Positions 41,437 through 49,530 of a DNA stretch of 64,000 bases are shown one piece after another. The stretch's first letter is position 1, and every line of letters begins with the position of its first letter. The DNA is from Haloarcula pellucida. GTDB lineage: Archaea; Halobacteriota; Halobacteria; Halobacteriales; Haloarculaceae. The notes under the pieces were generated by a model. It did not search any database. It had not been told where the DNA came from and saw only the letters and a program-made list of their open reading frames with translations. The DNA lies in NCBI RefSeq assembly GCF_014647235.1, contig NZ_BMOU01000006.1, positions 62,001 through 126,000 on the forward strand, in the 5' to 3' direction. The position numbers and the translations under genes are program-made.

Positions 41437-42230
41437 CAGTGCTCACCTCCGAGGTAGATGCGCTGGACCTCGGGGTCTGACTCGATGGCCTCGATGGGGC
41501 CCTCGCGGAATATCTCGCCGTTGTGGAGCACGGTCACCTCGTCGGCGATGTTCGCGACGAACTCCGTGTCGTGTTCGATGACGACGAAGGCGATGCCCTC
41601 CGCCTCGTTGAGGCGGGTGACGCGCTCGGCGATGGCCTCGCGTTCGGCCACGTCGAGTCCCGCGACCGGTTCGTCCAGCAGGAGGAGGTCCGGTTCGAGC
41701 GCGGCGGCCATCCCGATTTCGAGTTGCTGTTGCTGGCCGTGGGAGAGTTGGCTCGCGTCGACGTGTTCGTAGCCCGCGAGGCCGGCGGCCTCGATGGCGT
41801 CGTCGACCCGCCGACGCCGCTCGTCGCCGTCGGCGAACCGCTGAATGGGGAGGCGAGCGTTCTCACGCACCGTCAGGTCGCCGTACACCGACGGCACCTG
41901 AAACTTCATGCTGATACCTTTACGGACCCGCTGGTGGGGGTCGAGGTCGGTGACGTCGTGACCGTCGTAGTAGATACTCCCGCCCGAGGCGTCGTAGGTG
42001 CCGGTGACGAGGTTCAGCAGCGTCGACTTCCCGGCGCCGTTGGGGCCGATGAGACACCGCAACTCGCCCTCGGCGACCGAGAAGTCCACCTCGTCGGTGG
42101 CGGTAAAGCCGCCGAACTCCTTGCGGAGGTCCTCGGTCTGTAACAGCGTGTCCGTTCGGTCGCCCGTCGCCAGTTCCGCGGCCGTCTGGCGGACGTTCGG
42201 TCCGCCGGATGCGTCTTGGTTCGTACTCAT
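41436..42230 (-). CDS. urtD: Urea ABC transporter ATPase UrtD
   Basis: A 264-residue LivG-type ATPase with a hydrophilic N-terminal extension (about 30 residues, MSTNQDASGGPNVRQTAAEL). Walker A is GPNGAGKSTLLN, the signature LSHGQQQQLEIGM replaces the usual LSGG, and Walker B is LLLLDEPVAGLD. LSHGQ is normal for UrtD proteins and supports the assignment. It overlaps urtC and urtE by one base each. Confidence 0.94.
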   Translation of the reverse strand: MSTNQDASGGPNVRQTAAELATGDRTDTLLQTEDLRKEFGGFTATDEVDFSVAEGELRCLIGPNGAGKSTLLNLVTGTYDASGGSIYYDGHDVTDLDPHQRVRKGISMKFQVPSVYGDLTVRENARLPIQRFADGDERRRRVDDAIEAAGLAGYEHVDASQLSHGQQQQLEIGMAAALEPDLLLLDEPVAGLDVAEREAIAERVTRLNEAEGIAFVVIEHDTEFVANIADEVTVLHNGEIFREGPIEAIESDPEVQRIYLGGEH

Positions 42231-43351
42231 CAGTCGCTCACCTCTGCCGACGCCTCAGGCGGTTCCGGAGTAGCGCCGTCGCTTCGCATCTCGACGTAGG
42301 TCCGGTGGACCCACGGGACGATACCGCCGGGGAGACCGAGGATGAACACCAGCAAGAGGACGCCGACGATGACGAACGCCAGTTCGCCGCCCAGCGAGTT
42401 CCGCAGGAACTCGATGCCGACGGTGGCCGTCACCGCGCCCAGCAGGGTCTTGCGGCCGCCGACGCTCACCCAGATGACCGGCAGGGAGGCGAACGTCAAC
42501 TCGAACACGCCCGGACTCATGTAGTTGCCCCACGCGGCGTACAGCACGCCCGAGAGGCCCGCCAGCGCGCCGCCCAGCGTGAACACGGCGAGTTTCACGC
42601 GCTCGACGTCGTAGCCGAACATCCGGGTGCGGTCCTCGTCCTCTCGGACCGCGACCATCACGCGGCCGTAGTCCGAGTTGACGAGCGCCCGCAGACCCAG
42701 ATACGTCGCCACGAGCAGCCCCAACACGAGGTAGTAGAAGGTCATGCTGCTGAACGTAATCGACGCGCCGCCGACGCCAAAGGCGAGGTTCGGGATGGTC
42801 GGCATCCCGTTGAACCCGCCCAGCGCCGCCTCGCCGATGGTCCACTCGTCGCCGGCCGTCTGGGCCATGAACGTGTGCAAGACGAGCGTCGAGACGAGGG
42901 TGATGATGGTGACGTAGACGTTACGCACGCCCCCGTAGATCATGAAATAGCCCAGCACGAACGCCATCAGCGCGCCGCCGAAGACGCCGACGAGGAACGC
43001 GCCGGTGATGCCCGCCGGCGTGGCGAAGTTCACCGAGACGACGCCGAACGTGTAGCCGGCGACGCCGAAAAAGACCACCTGTCCGAAGGAGAGGACGCCC
43101 GCGTAGCCCCACACGACCGACAGCGAGAGGCCGAGGAAGGCGTACACCAGAAACAGCGAGAACCGCGAGGCCTGATACGACCCGACGACGAACGGGTACG
43201 CCGCCAGCGCGAGGACGGCCACGAGGAAGCCGACCCAGAACCCGCGGGAGTTCCCGACGGTGTTGGGGCCCTCGAAGCGACTTCGGAGGCCGGCGAGGGC
43301 GCCGCTGTCGCCGGCGTCTGCCGGACCAGCGCCGCTCGTTTCCGTCGCCAT
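42230..43351 (-). CDS. urtC: Urea ABC transporter permease UrtC
   Basis: A 373-residue LivM-type permease with about ten helices, an early NSRGFWVGFLVAVLALAAYP, the YGGVRNVYVTIITL stretch and a C-terminal EFLRNSLGG segment. It forms the inner membrane channel with UrtB. It begins 1 nt after the end of urtB and overlaps urtD, so the five urt genes form one transcript. Confidence 0.93.
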   Translation of the reverse strand: MATETSGAGPADAGDSGALAGLRSRFEGPNTVGNSRGFWVGFLVAVLALAAYPFVVGSYQASRFSLFLVYAFLGLSLSVVWGYAGVLSFGQVVFFGVAGYTFGVVSVNFATPAGITGAFLVGVFGGALMAFVLGYFMIYGGVRNVYVTIITLVSTLVLHTFMAQTAGDEWTIGEAALGGFNGMPTIPNLAFGVGGASITFSSMTFYYLVLGLLVATYLGLRALVNSDYGRVMVAVREDEDRTRMFGYDVERVKLAVFTLGGALAGLSGVLYAAWGNYMSPGVFELTFASLPVIWVSVGGRKTLLGAVTATVGIEFLRNSLGGELAFVIVGVLLLVFILGLPGGIVPWVHRTYVEMRSDGATPEPPEASAEVSD

Positions 43352-44290
43352 CTACGCGCCCTCCTGTCTGCGTTCCCGAAGCGTCTCGACGAAGCCAGTG
43401 ATGCCGTCCGGCAGGAACCGGATCATCACGATGGCGGTCACGAGCAGCGCGATGCGCCCGAAGAACGTCCCGAGGACGTTCGAGACGGTCGCGTTGATAG
43501 CGCCCAGCAGGCCGCCGGCCAGCGTCGTCCCCAGCACCACGCTGGGGCCGCCGACGACGACGGCGACGAACGCCTCGACGAGGAACGAACTGCCCAGCCC
43601 GGGGACCATCGTGATGGTCGGGGCGTACAGCGCGCCCGTCAGGCCGGCCAGTCCGGACCCGATAGCGAACGTCGTCATGTAGGTGCGTTCGGTGTCGACG
43701 CCCAGCGCTCGGGCGGTGTCCTCGTCCTGAATCGTCGCGCGGGCGCGCATCCCGTACTCGGTGCGGGTGAACACGTAGTAGGTCAGTGCCAGCACGCCCA
43801 GTGCGACGGCGGCGAGCATGACGCGATACGTCGAGTACGAGAAGCCGCTGTAGGCGATGTTGCCAAGCGGCGTCCCGATCTGGTCCAGCGAGTTGCCCAG
43901 CGTGATACGGACGCCCTGGACCATGATGAGCGAGAGCCCCCACGTCGCGACCATCGAGTCGGCGAGTCGGTCGTACAGCGGTTCGATGACTTTGCGGCCG
44001 AGGAACCGCTGACTGAGAGCGTTCGGGACGGTGCCCGAGATGACGACTCGTTCGACGACGAGGCCGAAGCCGGCCGTCACGAGGACGCCGACCAGCATCG
44101 CGGCGGGAAGCGGGAGGCCCGCGCGGATGTTCGCCAGCGTCGTCGCGTACGCGCCGACCATGATGAACTCGCCGTGGGCGAGGTTGATGACGCCCATGAT
44201 GCCGAAGATGATGGCCAACCCCGCCGCCGCCAGCACGATAAAGGCGAAGCTATCGAGGAACTGGAACAGGAGGTTGAGCCCGTTGACCAT
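43352..44290 (-). CDS. urtB: Urea ABC transporter permease UrtB
   Basis: A 312-residue LivH-type permease. GIMGVINLAHGEFIMVGAYA (about 28-48) is the standard motif of the family, and ATWGLSLIMVQGVR with AYSGFSYSTYR supports the UrtB subgroup. The start MVNGLNLLFQFL is chosen because it gives a normal first helix; a longer frame would overlap urtA. It starts 2 nt after the urtA stop. Confidence 0.93.
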   Translation of the reverse strand: MVNGLNLLFQFLDSFAFIVLAAAGLAIIFGIMGVINLAHGEFIMVGAYATTLANIRAGLPLPAAMLVGVLVTAGFGLVVERVVISGTVPNALSQRFLGRKVIEPLYDRLADSMVATWGLSLIMVQGVRITLGNSLDQIGTPLGNIAYSGFSYSTYRVMLAAVALGVLALTYYVFTRTEYGMRARATIQDEDTARALGVDTERTYMTTFAIGSGLAGLTGALYAPTITMVPGLGSSFLVEAFVAVVVGGPSVVLGTTLAGGLLGAINATVSNVLGTFFGRIALLVTAIVMIRFLPDGITGFVETLRERRQEGA

Positions 44291-44291
44291 G

Positions 44292-45569
44292 CTATCCGGC
44301 CTCCTCGTAGAAGTCCTGCGGGGTGTACTGCGTCTCCTCGTCCTCTTGGGTGAGGTCACAGCCGACCGTCTCCGAGAGGAACGTCTCCGGGATGACCCGG
44401 TCGTCGACGGCCTCGACGTTGTGCTGGTCGTCGGCGCGCATGACCCACATGTGGTGGTCGACGTGGTGGGTCGCGCCGTCGAGTTTGATGGACTCGCCGT
44501 CCGGGGCTTCGGGGGCCTCGTAGGTGATACCCGATTCGAGGGCTTCCCTCACTTCCGGCTGTTCGGTCGTCCCGGCCTGCTCGACGGCCTTCTTGTACAT
44601 GTAGATGGAGAAGTAGTTGTTCTCCGCCTCCTCGTTGAGGTAGGGGGCGTCCGGGAACTTCTCGTAGTAGCGGTCGACGAAGCCGCCGTCGCTCGTGTTG
44701 CGGTTCGTCGGAATCTCCTCCATGTAGTTGACCCCGGCGTAGATGTTGGCCATCGCGGGCGGGTCCAGCCGGCGGTGTTCGTACCCCTGTGCCATCGCCG
44801 TCGAGGTGCCGATGGGGACGTCGAGGCCGGCGGAGGCCTTCTGCTCGTAGAAGGAGGTGTGGTTCGCGCCGACGAGCATCGACATCACGAAGTCGGGTTC
44901 GGCCGACTGGATGCGGTTGATTGTCGACCCGAACTGGGAGTTCGACAGCGGGATGAACTCCTCGCCGATGACCTCGGCGTCGTTCTCGTCGGCCAGTACC
45001 TTGACCCAGTCGGCCGATAGCTGACCGAAGTTGTAGTCCGCGGCGATAGTGTAGATTTTGGGCCCGTACTCCTCGACGAGGTACGGGAGGACGCTCCCCA
45101 ACTGCTGGCGGGCCGTCGGCCCGACGGCGAAGACGTTCTTGTCACAGACGCCGCCCTCGTACTGGGTCGTGTAGAAGTACAACTGGTCCTCGCGGTCGAT
45201 GATGGGGCGGATGGCCTCACGGGTCGCAGAGGAGTAGCCGGCCCACAGCGCGTCGACGTTTTTCTGGTTGATGGCCCGGCGGGTGAGTTCCTGATACCGC
45301 TGGTTGTCGGATTGGGGGTCCGGGTCGAACACCTCTATCTGCTTGCCGTCGATGCCGCCGTCGTTGTTTATCTCCTCGATGGCCAGCATCGACGCCTTGT
45401 GTTTCGGGTCGCCGACCAGCGCGAAGTTGCCCGACCGGTCTTCGAGTACACCGAGCGTGAGCGTGTCGTCACCCGAGGCCGACCCGCCGGAACACCCGGC
45501 CAGTGCGGTGCCGGCCAGCGCCGCCGACGAGGCGAGGAAGCCACGCCGATTCGTGAGGCCGTCGGTCAT
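44292..45569 (-). CDS. urtA: Urea-binding lipoprotein UrtA
   Basis: 425 residues with a Tat-like/lipobox signal (NRRGFLASSAALAGTALAGC) and a mature part of the UrtA/AmiC/FmdD type: LTLGVLEDRSGNFALVGDPK, NQRYQELTRRAINQKNVDAL, AVGPTARQQLGS, and a C-terminal HHVDHHMWVMRAD typical of urea or short-amide receptors. It captures urea outside the cell for UrtBCDE. The upstream 300 nt hold several repeats that may be operators. Confidence 0.93.
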   Translation of the reverse strand: MTDGLTNRRGFLASSAALAGTALAGCSGGSASGDDTLTLGVLEDRSGNFALVGDPKHKASMLAIEEINNDGGIDGKQIEVFDPDPQSDNQRYQELTRRAINQKNVDALWAGYSSATREAIRPIIDREDQLYFYTTQYEGGVCDKNVFAVGPTARQQLGSVLPYLVEEYGPKIYTIAADYNFGQLSADWVKVLADENDAEVIGEEFIPLSNSQFGSTINRIQSAEPDFVMSMLVGANHTSFYEQKASAGLDVPIGTSTAMAQGYEHRRLDPPAMANIYAGVNYMEEIPTNRNTSDGGFVDRYYEKFPDAPYLNEEAENNYFSIYMYKKAVEQAGTTEQPEVREALESGITYEAPEAPDGESIKLDGATHHVDHHMWVMRADDQHNVEAVDDRVIPETFLSETVGCDLTQEDEETQYTPQDFYEEAG

Positions 45570-45878
45570 ACGTTTGCCTCCGAAGATGGGGCAGAATCGT
45601 TCACCTTAATGACGGCTTTAGTGTACGTACCAACACGTTTCTCGCTGATACTCGGACGTTCGTCCATGATTTCGTTCACGTCCTTCCCCTTCAGCAGTAC
45701 GTAAATAAGGTTTACTCATCCAATCTTATACTCTCCTTCATATCGTGTGGGGAGTATAAGGATGTGTTAGGACAGGGAAGAAAACGAGATGTACGAACGA
45801 TTCGGGGCGATAATCTTGCAAATCTACAAACTTTCCGGATGGCGGGCGCGGAGGCGGAAAATGGTGCCGCGAACTGTC
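45570..45878. promoter_or_regulatory. urtA upstream region with several candidate operators
   Basis: 309 nt without a gene, between urtA (leaving leftward) and the 3' end of nikR. It holds GGACGTTCGTCC (45654-45665), an 11-of-12 inverted repeat CTTATACTCTCC / GGGGAGTATAAG (45725-45736 with 45749-45760), the sequence TATAAGGAT (45755-45763) also found at 40189-40197, and GATGTACGAAC (45788-45798) also found at 40136-40146. It is the densest regulatory-looking stretch in the window. Confidence 0.5.
45654..45665 (-). promoter_or_regulatory. Shared 12-mer before urtA
   Basis: Read toward urtA this is GGACGAACGTCC, preceded by T, lying 85-96 nt before the start codon. The same 13 bases in the same orientation precede the urease operon (48900-48912). 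The element is palindromic apart from its central two bases, as expected for a dimeric regulator. Confidence 0.5.
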
Positions 45879-46289
45879 CTACTCGTCGACGACGACGACT
45901 TTCACCTGCTGGACGCCGCTGAGTGCGCGGAGTCGGTTGGCGAGTTCCGTGATCTCGCTGGCCGCCCCCTCGACGACGAGCGTCTCCATGCAGGTGTCGT
46001 GTGAGAGGTGGATGTGCTGGACGGAGGTGATGGCTTCGGCCATCTCGTGTTGGATGGTCTGGAGGTCGTCGGCGATACCGGAGACGTGGTGGTCGTGGAC
46101 GACCACGATGGTCCCGTGGTGGCGCTCGCCGCCGCTGGTCTCCCACTCGTAGTCTGCGAAGAAGTCCCGTAGCGAGTCCCGAATCGCCTCGGACCGACTG
46201 GCGTACTCCCAGTCGTCGACGATGCCGTCGAGTCGGTCGACCATCGACGCCGGGAGCGTGAGGCTGATGCGGTCGATGTCGTCGGTCAT
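45879..46289 (-). CDS. nikR: Nickel-responsive regulator NikR
   Basis: 136 residues: a ribbon-helix-helix N-terminus (ISLTLPASMVDRLDGIVDDW and SRSEAIRDSLRDFF) and a C-terminal ACT-like nickel domain. The four nickel ligands known from E. coli NikR line up as H81, H92, H94 and C100 (IQHEM ... HIHLSHDTC). It should repress nickel uptake when nickel is plentiful. It is divergent from nikMNQO, and an inverted repeat suited to a NikR tetramer lies between them. Confidence 0.96.
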   Translation of the reverse strand: MTDDIDRISLTLPASMVDRLDGIVDDWEYASRSEAIRDSLRDFFADYEWETSGGERHHGTIVVVHDHHVSGIADDLQTIQHEMAEAITSVQHIHLSHDTCMETLVVEGAASEITELANRLRALSGVQQVKVVVVDE

Positions 46290-46342
46290 ACTCCGGCGTA
46301 CGACGGTGGGGCTAATATGGCTGGCCACCCCGCCGCCGACAG

Positions 46343-46368
46343 TAATACTGCGCGATACAGAAGTATTA
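46343..46368. promoter_or_regulatory. Putative NikR operator at the nikR-nikM divergent promoter
   Basis: TAATACT (46343-46349), a 12-nt spacer and AGTATTA (46362-46368) form a perfect 7+7 inverted repeat. The right arm runs into ATTATTT about 25-30 nt before the nikM ATG (46394), so binding would cover the TATA box. Half-site size and spacing resemble bacterial NikR sites, although the sequence differs from the E. coli one. Confidence 0.6.
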
Positions 46369-46393
46369 TTTGTCGCGCTGAGGACCCAACGAT

Positions 46394-47038
46394 ATGCACA
46401 TCCCCGACGGATACGTGGACCTGTCTATCGCCGTGTTCTGTGCCGTACTCTCCGTCGCGGTCCTCTCTGTCGCCGCCCGACGCGTCGGTGGCGAGGTGTC
46501 CGACGCACGCGCGCCGCTGCTCGGCGTCGTGGCCGCTGGCGTCTTCGCCGCACAGATGCTCAACTGGCCCATCCCGGGCGGGACGAGCGCGCACTTCGTC
46601 GGCGGCGCGTTCGCCGCAATCCTGCTCGGCCCACATCTGGGCGCGCTCTGTCTCGCCACCGTCGTCACGATTCAGGCGCTCGTCTTCGGCGACGGCGGCC
46701 TCGTCGTCCTCGGCGCGAACGTGTTCAACATGGCTATCGTGGAGGTGTACGTCGGCTACGCCGTCTATCGTCTCCTCGCCCCCTACGGCGAGTTCCGCGC
46801 GGCCTTCGCCGCCGGATGGCTGGGTATCACCGCCGGGGCGCTCACCGCCGCCGTCCAACTGGGCCTCTCCTCGGCGTTCGAGTACCAACTGCTGACGACG
46901 GTGGCTATCATGGGCGTCGGCCACCTCGTCCTCGGCCTCGTCGAGGGTGCTATCACCGCCGTCGTCTACCGCTACCTCGCCCGCGCCCGCCCGGACCTCC
47001 GACCGGACGCCGTCTCGGAGGTGGCTGCCGATGCGTGA
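46394..47038 (+). CDS. nikM: Nickel ECF transporter S-component NikM (CbiM family)
   Basis: A 214-residue membrane protein with six or so helices. The N-terminus MHIPDGY is the metal-site signature of CbiM/NikM: Met1 amide, His2 and a later His bind Ni or Co. LNWPIPGGTSAHFVGG supplies the conserved His. Cobalt versus nickel cannot be told from this alone; adjacent nikR and urease make nickel likely. It overlaps the next gene by 8 nt. Confidence 0.92.
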   Translation: MHIPDGYVDLSIAVFCAVLSVAVLSVAARRVGGEVSDARAPLLGVVAAGVFAAQMLNWPIPGGTSAHFVGGAFAAILLGPHLGALCLATVVTIQALVFGDGGLVVLGANVFNMAIVEVYVGYAVYRLLAPYGEFRAAFAAGWLGITAGALTAAVQLGLSSAFEYQLLTTVAIMGVGHLVLGLVEGAITAVVYRYLARARPDLRPDAVSEVAADA

Positions 47039-47330
47039 GTGGCTGCCGAAGGCGCTCGCGCTCTTGCTCGCCCTGACGCTGCTCGCACCGGTGTTCGGGT
47101 GGGCGGCCGGACAGGTCGGCTACGCCGAACCGCTGGAGAACGCCGCCGAGGCCACGGGTGCGACGGACGACGCCGAGTCCACCGTGAGCGCACCGCTCCC
47201 GGACTACGCCGTGCCGGGCCTCGGCAGTGCGATGGGGACGTTCGTCTCGGCCGTCGTCGGGACGGCGCTGACGCTGCTGGCCGCGCTTGTACTCGGCCGA
47301 CTGCTGGGGGCCGACGCGGATGCGGACTGA
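47031..47330 (+). CDS. nikN: Nickel ECF transporter accessory protein NikN (PDGLE/CbiN-like)
   Basis: 99 residues: two transmembrane helices (about 5-24 and 68-92) around an outer loop with LPDYAVPGLG, a form of the PDGLE motif, and an ENAAEATGATDD region. NikN/CbiN proteins load metal onto the M component. It overlaps nikM and nikQ, so it is translated with them. Confidence 0.85.
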   Translation: MREWLPKALALLLALTLLAPVFGWAAGQVGYAEPLENAAEATGATDDAESTVSAPLPDYAVPGLGSAMGTFVSAVVGTALTLLAALVLGRLLGADADAD

Positions 47331-48111
47331 CCTGCTGGACCGCACCGTCGCGGGTATCGCGACCCGAGCGCGGTGGTTCCTGCTGGCCGAGGACGTCCCC
47401 GACCGACGCGGGTTCCTGCAAGCCGTCGCGCCGAGCGTCAAGCTACTGGGCGTCCTCGCCCTCGTCACGGTCACGGTCGTCCAGCGCGACCTCTCGACTG
47501 TCGCCGCGCTGGCGGGCGTGGCTGTCGCGCTCGCCGTCCTCTCCCGGGTGCCGGCCCGGACCTTCTTCGGGCGGGTGACCGGCCCGCCGACGTTCGCGCT
47601 GGTCGTCGTCGCGCCACAGGCGGTCCTGATGGGCGGGCCGACGCTCGACTGGGTACCGCTGTCGGTCGCCGGGGTCGACTACGTCGCGACGTTCACGGTG
47701 CGCGTGGCCGCCTGCGTCGGCTTCCTCTCCGTGCTCCTGTTGACGACGCGCTTTGCCGACCTGCTGGCCGCGCTCCGTCGTCTCCGCGCGCCGACCGTCG
47801 CCGTCTCGCTGCTGGCCATCACCTACCGGTACCTCCTGCTGTTCTTCGCGGAACTGGAGCGGATGGTCCGCGCCCGTCGCGGTCGCACGCTCGCAGACCC
47901 GAACCTGCGACGGACGTGGCGCGACTCGGGCAACTTCGTCGGAACCTTCCTCCTCCGGAGCCTCGAACGCGGCGAGCGCGTCCAGCGGGCCGCCCGCGCC
48001 CGCGGTGGCACGGGAACGACGCCGGCCCGGTCGCGTGACTCGCTGGGTGCCGCCGACGCCGCCTTCGGTCTGGTCGTCCTCGCCACCGTGGCCGGGGTGG
48101 GGTTCGCGTGA
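47320..48111 (+). CDS. nikQ: Nickel ECF transporter T-component NikQ (CbiQ family)
   Basis: A 263-residue transmembrane coupling protein. It has the CbiQ motifs near RTWRDSGNFVGTFLLRSLER and RVQRAARARG, where the A-R-G signatures contact the ATPase, and five helices. It connects NikM with the ATPase encoded next. The start at MRTDLLDRT overlaps nikN by 11 nt; a longer start 33 nt upstream is less likely. Confidence 0.9.
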   Translation: MRTDLLDRTVAGIATRARWFLLAEDVPDRRGFLQAVAPSVKLLGVLALVTVTVVQRDLSTVAALAGVAVALAVLSRVPARTFFGRVTGPPTFALVVVAPQAVLMGGPTLDWVPLSVAGVDYVATFTVRVAACVGFLSVLLLTTRFADLLAALRRLRAPTVAVSLLAITYRYLLLFFAELERMVRARRGRTLADPNLRRTWRDSGNFVGTFLLRSLERGERVQRAARARGGTGTTPARSRDSLGAADAAFGLVVLATVAGVGFA

Positions 48112-48896
48112 CCGCTATCGAGGCGACCGGCCTGCGCTACGCCTACCCGGACGGAACCCTCGCCGTCGACGGCGTCGACGTGACCGTCGAGGCGGGCGAA
48201 CGGGTCGCCCTCCTCGGGCCCAACGGCGCCGGTAAGAGCACGCTCCTCCAGTTGCTCGGCGGCCTCGTCGACCCCGACGCCGGGACGGTCCGGTACTTCG
48301 GCGAGACGACCGACGCCGACGCGGTCCGGGACCGTCTGAGCGTCCTCACGCAGAACCCCGCGGACTACCTGTTCAACCCCACCGTCAGGGAGGACCTCGC
48401 CTACGGCCCGAGCCAGCAGGACCTCTCGGCCGTGGAGGTCGACCGGCGCGTCGAGCGCGTGGCCGACCAGTTAGACCTCGGGGACCTCCTGTCGAAGCCG
48501 CCGTTCCGCCTCAGCGGCGGCGAACAGCGACGGGCCGCACTGGCGAGTGCGCTGACCGTCGAACCCGCCGTCCTGTTGCTGGACGAACCGGTGAGCAACG
48601 TCGACGCGGCCAACCGCGCCGAGATACTGTCCCTGCTGTCGGCCCTCTCGGCGGACGGCGTCACCCTCGTCACGTCCACGCCCGATACGGAACTGGTCCC
48701 GCACGTCGCAGACCGCGTGGTGCTGCTCGACGCCGCTGGCGAGGTGGCCGCGACGGGACCGACCCGCGAGATACTGACCGACACCGACCTGTTGACCGAT
48801 TGTGACCTCCGCCCGCCGCAGGTCGTTCGCCTCTTCGACGGCCGCGAGGACGTGCCGTTGACGGTTGCCGAGGCGCGGGCCCGACTCGGCGACTGA
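48108..48896 (+). CDS. nikO: Nickel ECF transporter ATPase NikO (CbiO family)
   Basis: 262 residues from a GTG start overlapping nikQ. Walker A GPNGAGKSTLLQ (about 36-47), Q-loop LTQNPADYLF (typical of CbiO), signature LSGGEQRR, Walker B VLLLDEPVSNVD, and a switch region with TSTPD in place of the usual H-loop His are present. The H-loop change is worth noting but occurs in some ECF ATPases. It ends the nickel operon, just before the urease genes. Confidence 0.9.
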   Translation: MTAIEATGLRYAYPDGTLAVDGVDVTVEAGERVALLGPNGAGKSTLLQLLGGLVDPDAGTVRYFGETTDADAVRDRLSVLTQNPADYLFNPTVREDLAYGPSQQDLSAVEVDRRVERVADQLDLGDLLSKPPFRLSGGEQRRAALASALTVEPAVLLLDEPVSNVDAANRAEILSLLSALSADGVTLVTSTPDTELVPHVADRVVLLDAAGEVAATGPTREILTDTDLLTDCDLRPPQVVRLFDGREDVPLTVAEARARLGD

Positions 48897-48900
48897 TTGT

Positions 48901-48912
48901 GGACGAACGTCC
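48901..48912 (+). promoter_or_regulatory. Shared 12-mer before the urease operon
   Basis: GGACGAACGTCC, with arms GGACG / CGTCC around AA, lies 4 nt after the nikO stop and about 77 nt before the ureB TATA-like box. It is identical to the element before urtA read in its direction of transcription. A small hairpin, GGCGC-TATTT-GCGCC (48962-48976), lies between it and the TATA box. Confidence 0.5.
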
Positions 48913-48988
48913 AGACGAGTACGGGTGAGAACGACAAGCTGGTGAAAGTAAAGAACTGAGTGGCGCTATTTGCGCCGAGAGGAAGTTG

Positions 48989-48995
48989 CTTATCA
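48989..48995 (+). promoter_or_regulatory. Candidate TATA box of the urease operon
   Basis: GCTTATC stands 24-30 nt before the ATG at 49019, the distance for a leaderless start at that ATG. It is the best promoter-like element between nikO and ureB. Confidence 0.4.
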
Positions 48996-49018
48996 CGGCT
49001 GTCCAAACGAGGACGCAT

Positions 49019-49066
49019 ATGTTGGACAAACAGTCGGAAATGACCACGGGACGGGGGTCGTCGTGA
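49019..49066 (+). CDS. Possible 15-codon leader peptide overlapping ureB
   Basis: ATG followed by [14 protein letters not shown] and TGA. The stop (49064-49066) overlaps the GTG chosen as ureB start (49063-49065), and the ATG sits where a leaderless mRNA would begin. It could serve to load ribosomes for ureB by coupling. No conserved peptide function is implied, and it may be chance. Confidence 0.35.
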   Translation: MLDKQSEMTTGRGSS

Positions 49067-49530
49067 CCGAGGGCCTCGTTCCCGGCGAAGTCGTCGCCGG
49101 CGAGGGGACCGTGACGCTGAACGAGGGTCGCGAGACGGTCGAGGTGACCGTCGGTAACACCGGCGACCGCCCGGTTCAGGTCGGGTCGCACTTCCACTTC
49201 TTCGAGGCCAACGCCGCGCTGGCGTTCGACCGCCGCGCGGCCTTCGGGATGCGACTGAACATCCCCGCGGGCACGGCCGTCCGGTTCGAACCCGGCGACG
49301 AGCAGACCGTCGAACTCGTCGCCATCGGCGGCAAGCGCGTCGCCCACGGGATGAACGGGATGGTCAACGGGAGTGTGAGCGAGGCGCGCTCGGAGAGCGA
49401 GCCTCGGGACAGCGAGCGGGAAGCGAACGCGACCCGCGAGACGAGGCTGAGCGAGGCGCTGGAGCGATTGCGCGCGGCCGGGTTCCGTGACACGGGGGCC
49501 GAAGACGACGACGCGGAGGCCGAGGAATGA
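49063..49530 (+). CDS. ureB: Urease subunit beta
   Basis: 155 residues from [23 protein letters not shown] matches the canonical N-terminus, followed by the diagnostic [20 protein letters not shown] and [16 protein letters not shown]. In the family this beta-sheet subunit packs on the catalytic one. The C-terminal tail (about 105-155) is a haloarchaeal Glu/Arg/Ser-rich extension. An in-frame TTG at 48970 would add 31 atypical residues. The gene leads ureBCAGDEF; its TGA overlaps the ureC start. Confidence 0.92.
   Translation: MTEGLVPGEVVAGEGTVTLNEGRETVEVTVGNTGDRPVQVGSHFHFFEANAALAFDRRAAFGMRLNIPAGTAVRFEPGDEQTVELVAIGGKRVAHGMNGMVNGSVSEARSESEPRDSEREANATRETRLSEALERLRAAGFRDTGAEDDDAEAEE

Noticed and set aside
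42209-44353. 714-codon open frame on the plus strand
   Set aside because: It is antisense to urtC and urtB and is rich in Arg/Asp/Glu/Gln/His, the typical translation of the opposite strand of membrane-protein genes.
48970-49062. TTG start for ureB, 31 codons earlier
   Set aside because: The extra residues do not resemble any urease beta N-terminus, and the region carries the likely promoter; the GTG at 49063 gives the standard N-terminus.
49281-49295. CCGGTTCGAACCCGG looks like a tRNA T-arm
   Set aside because: It lies inside ureB, where it encodes the conserved VRFEPGD; no acceptor or anticodon stem surrounds it.
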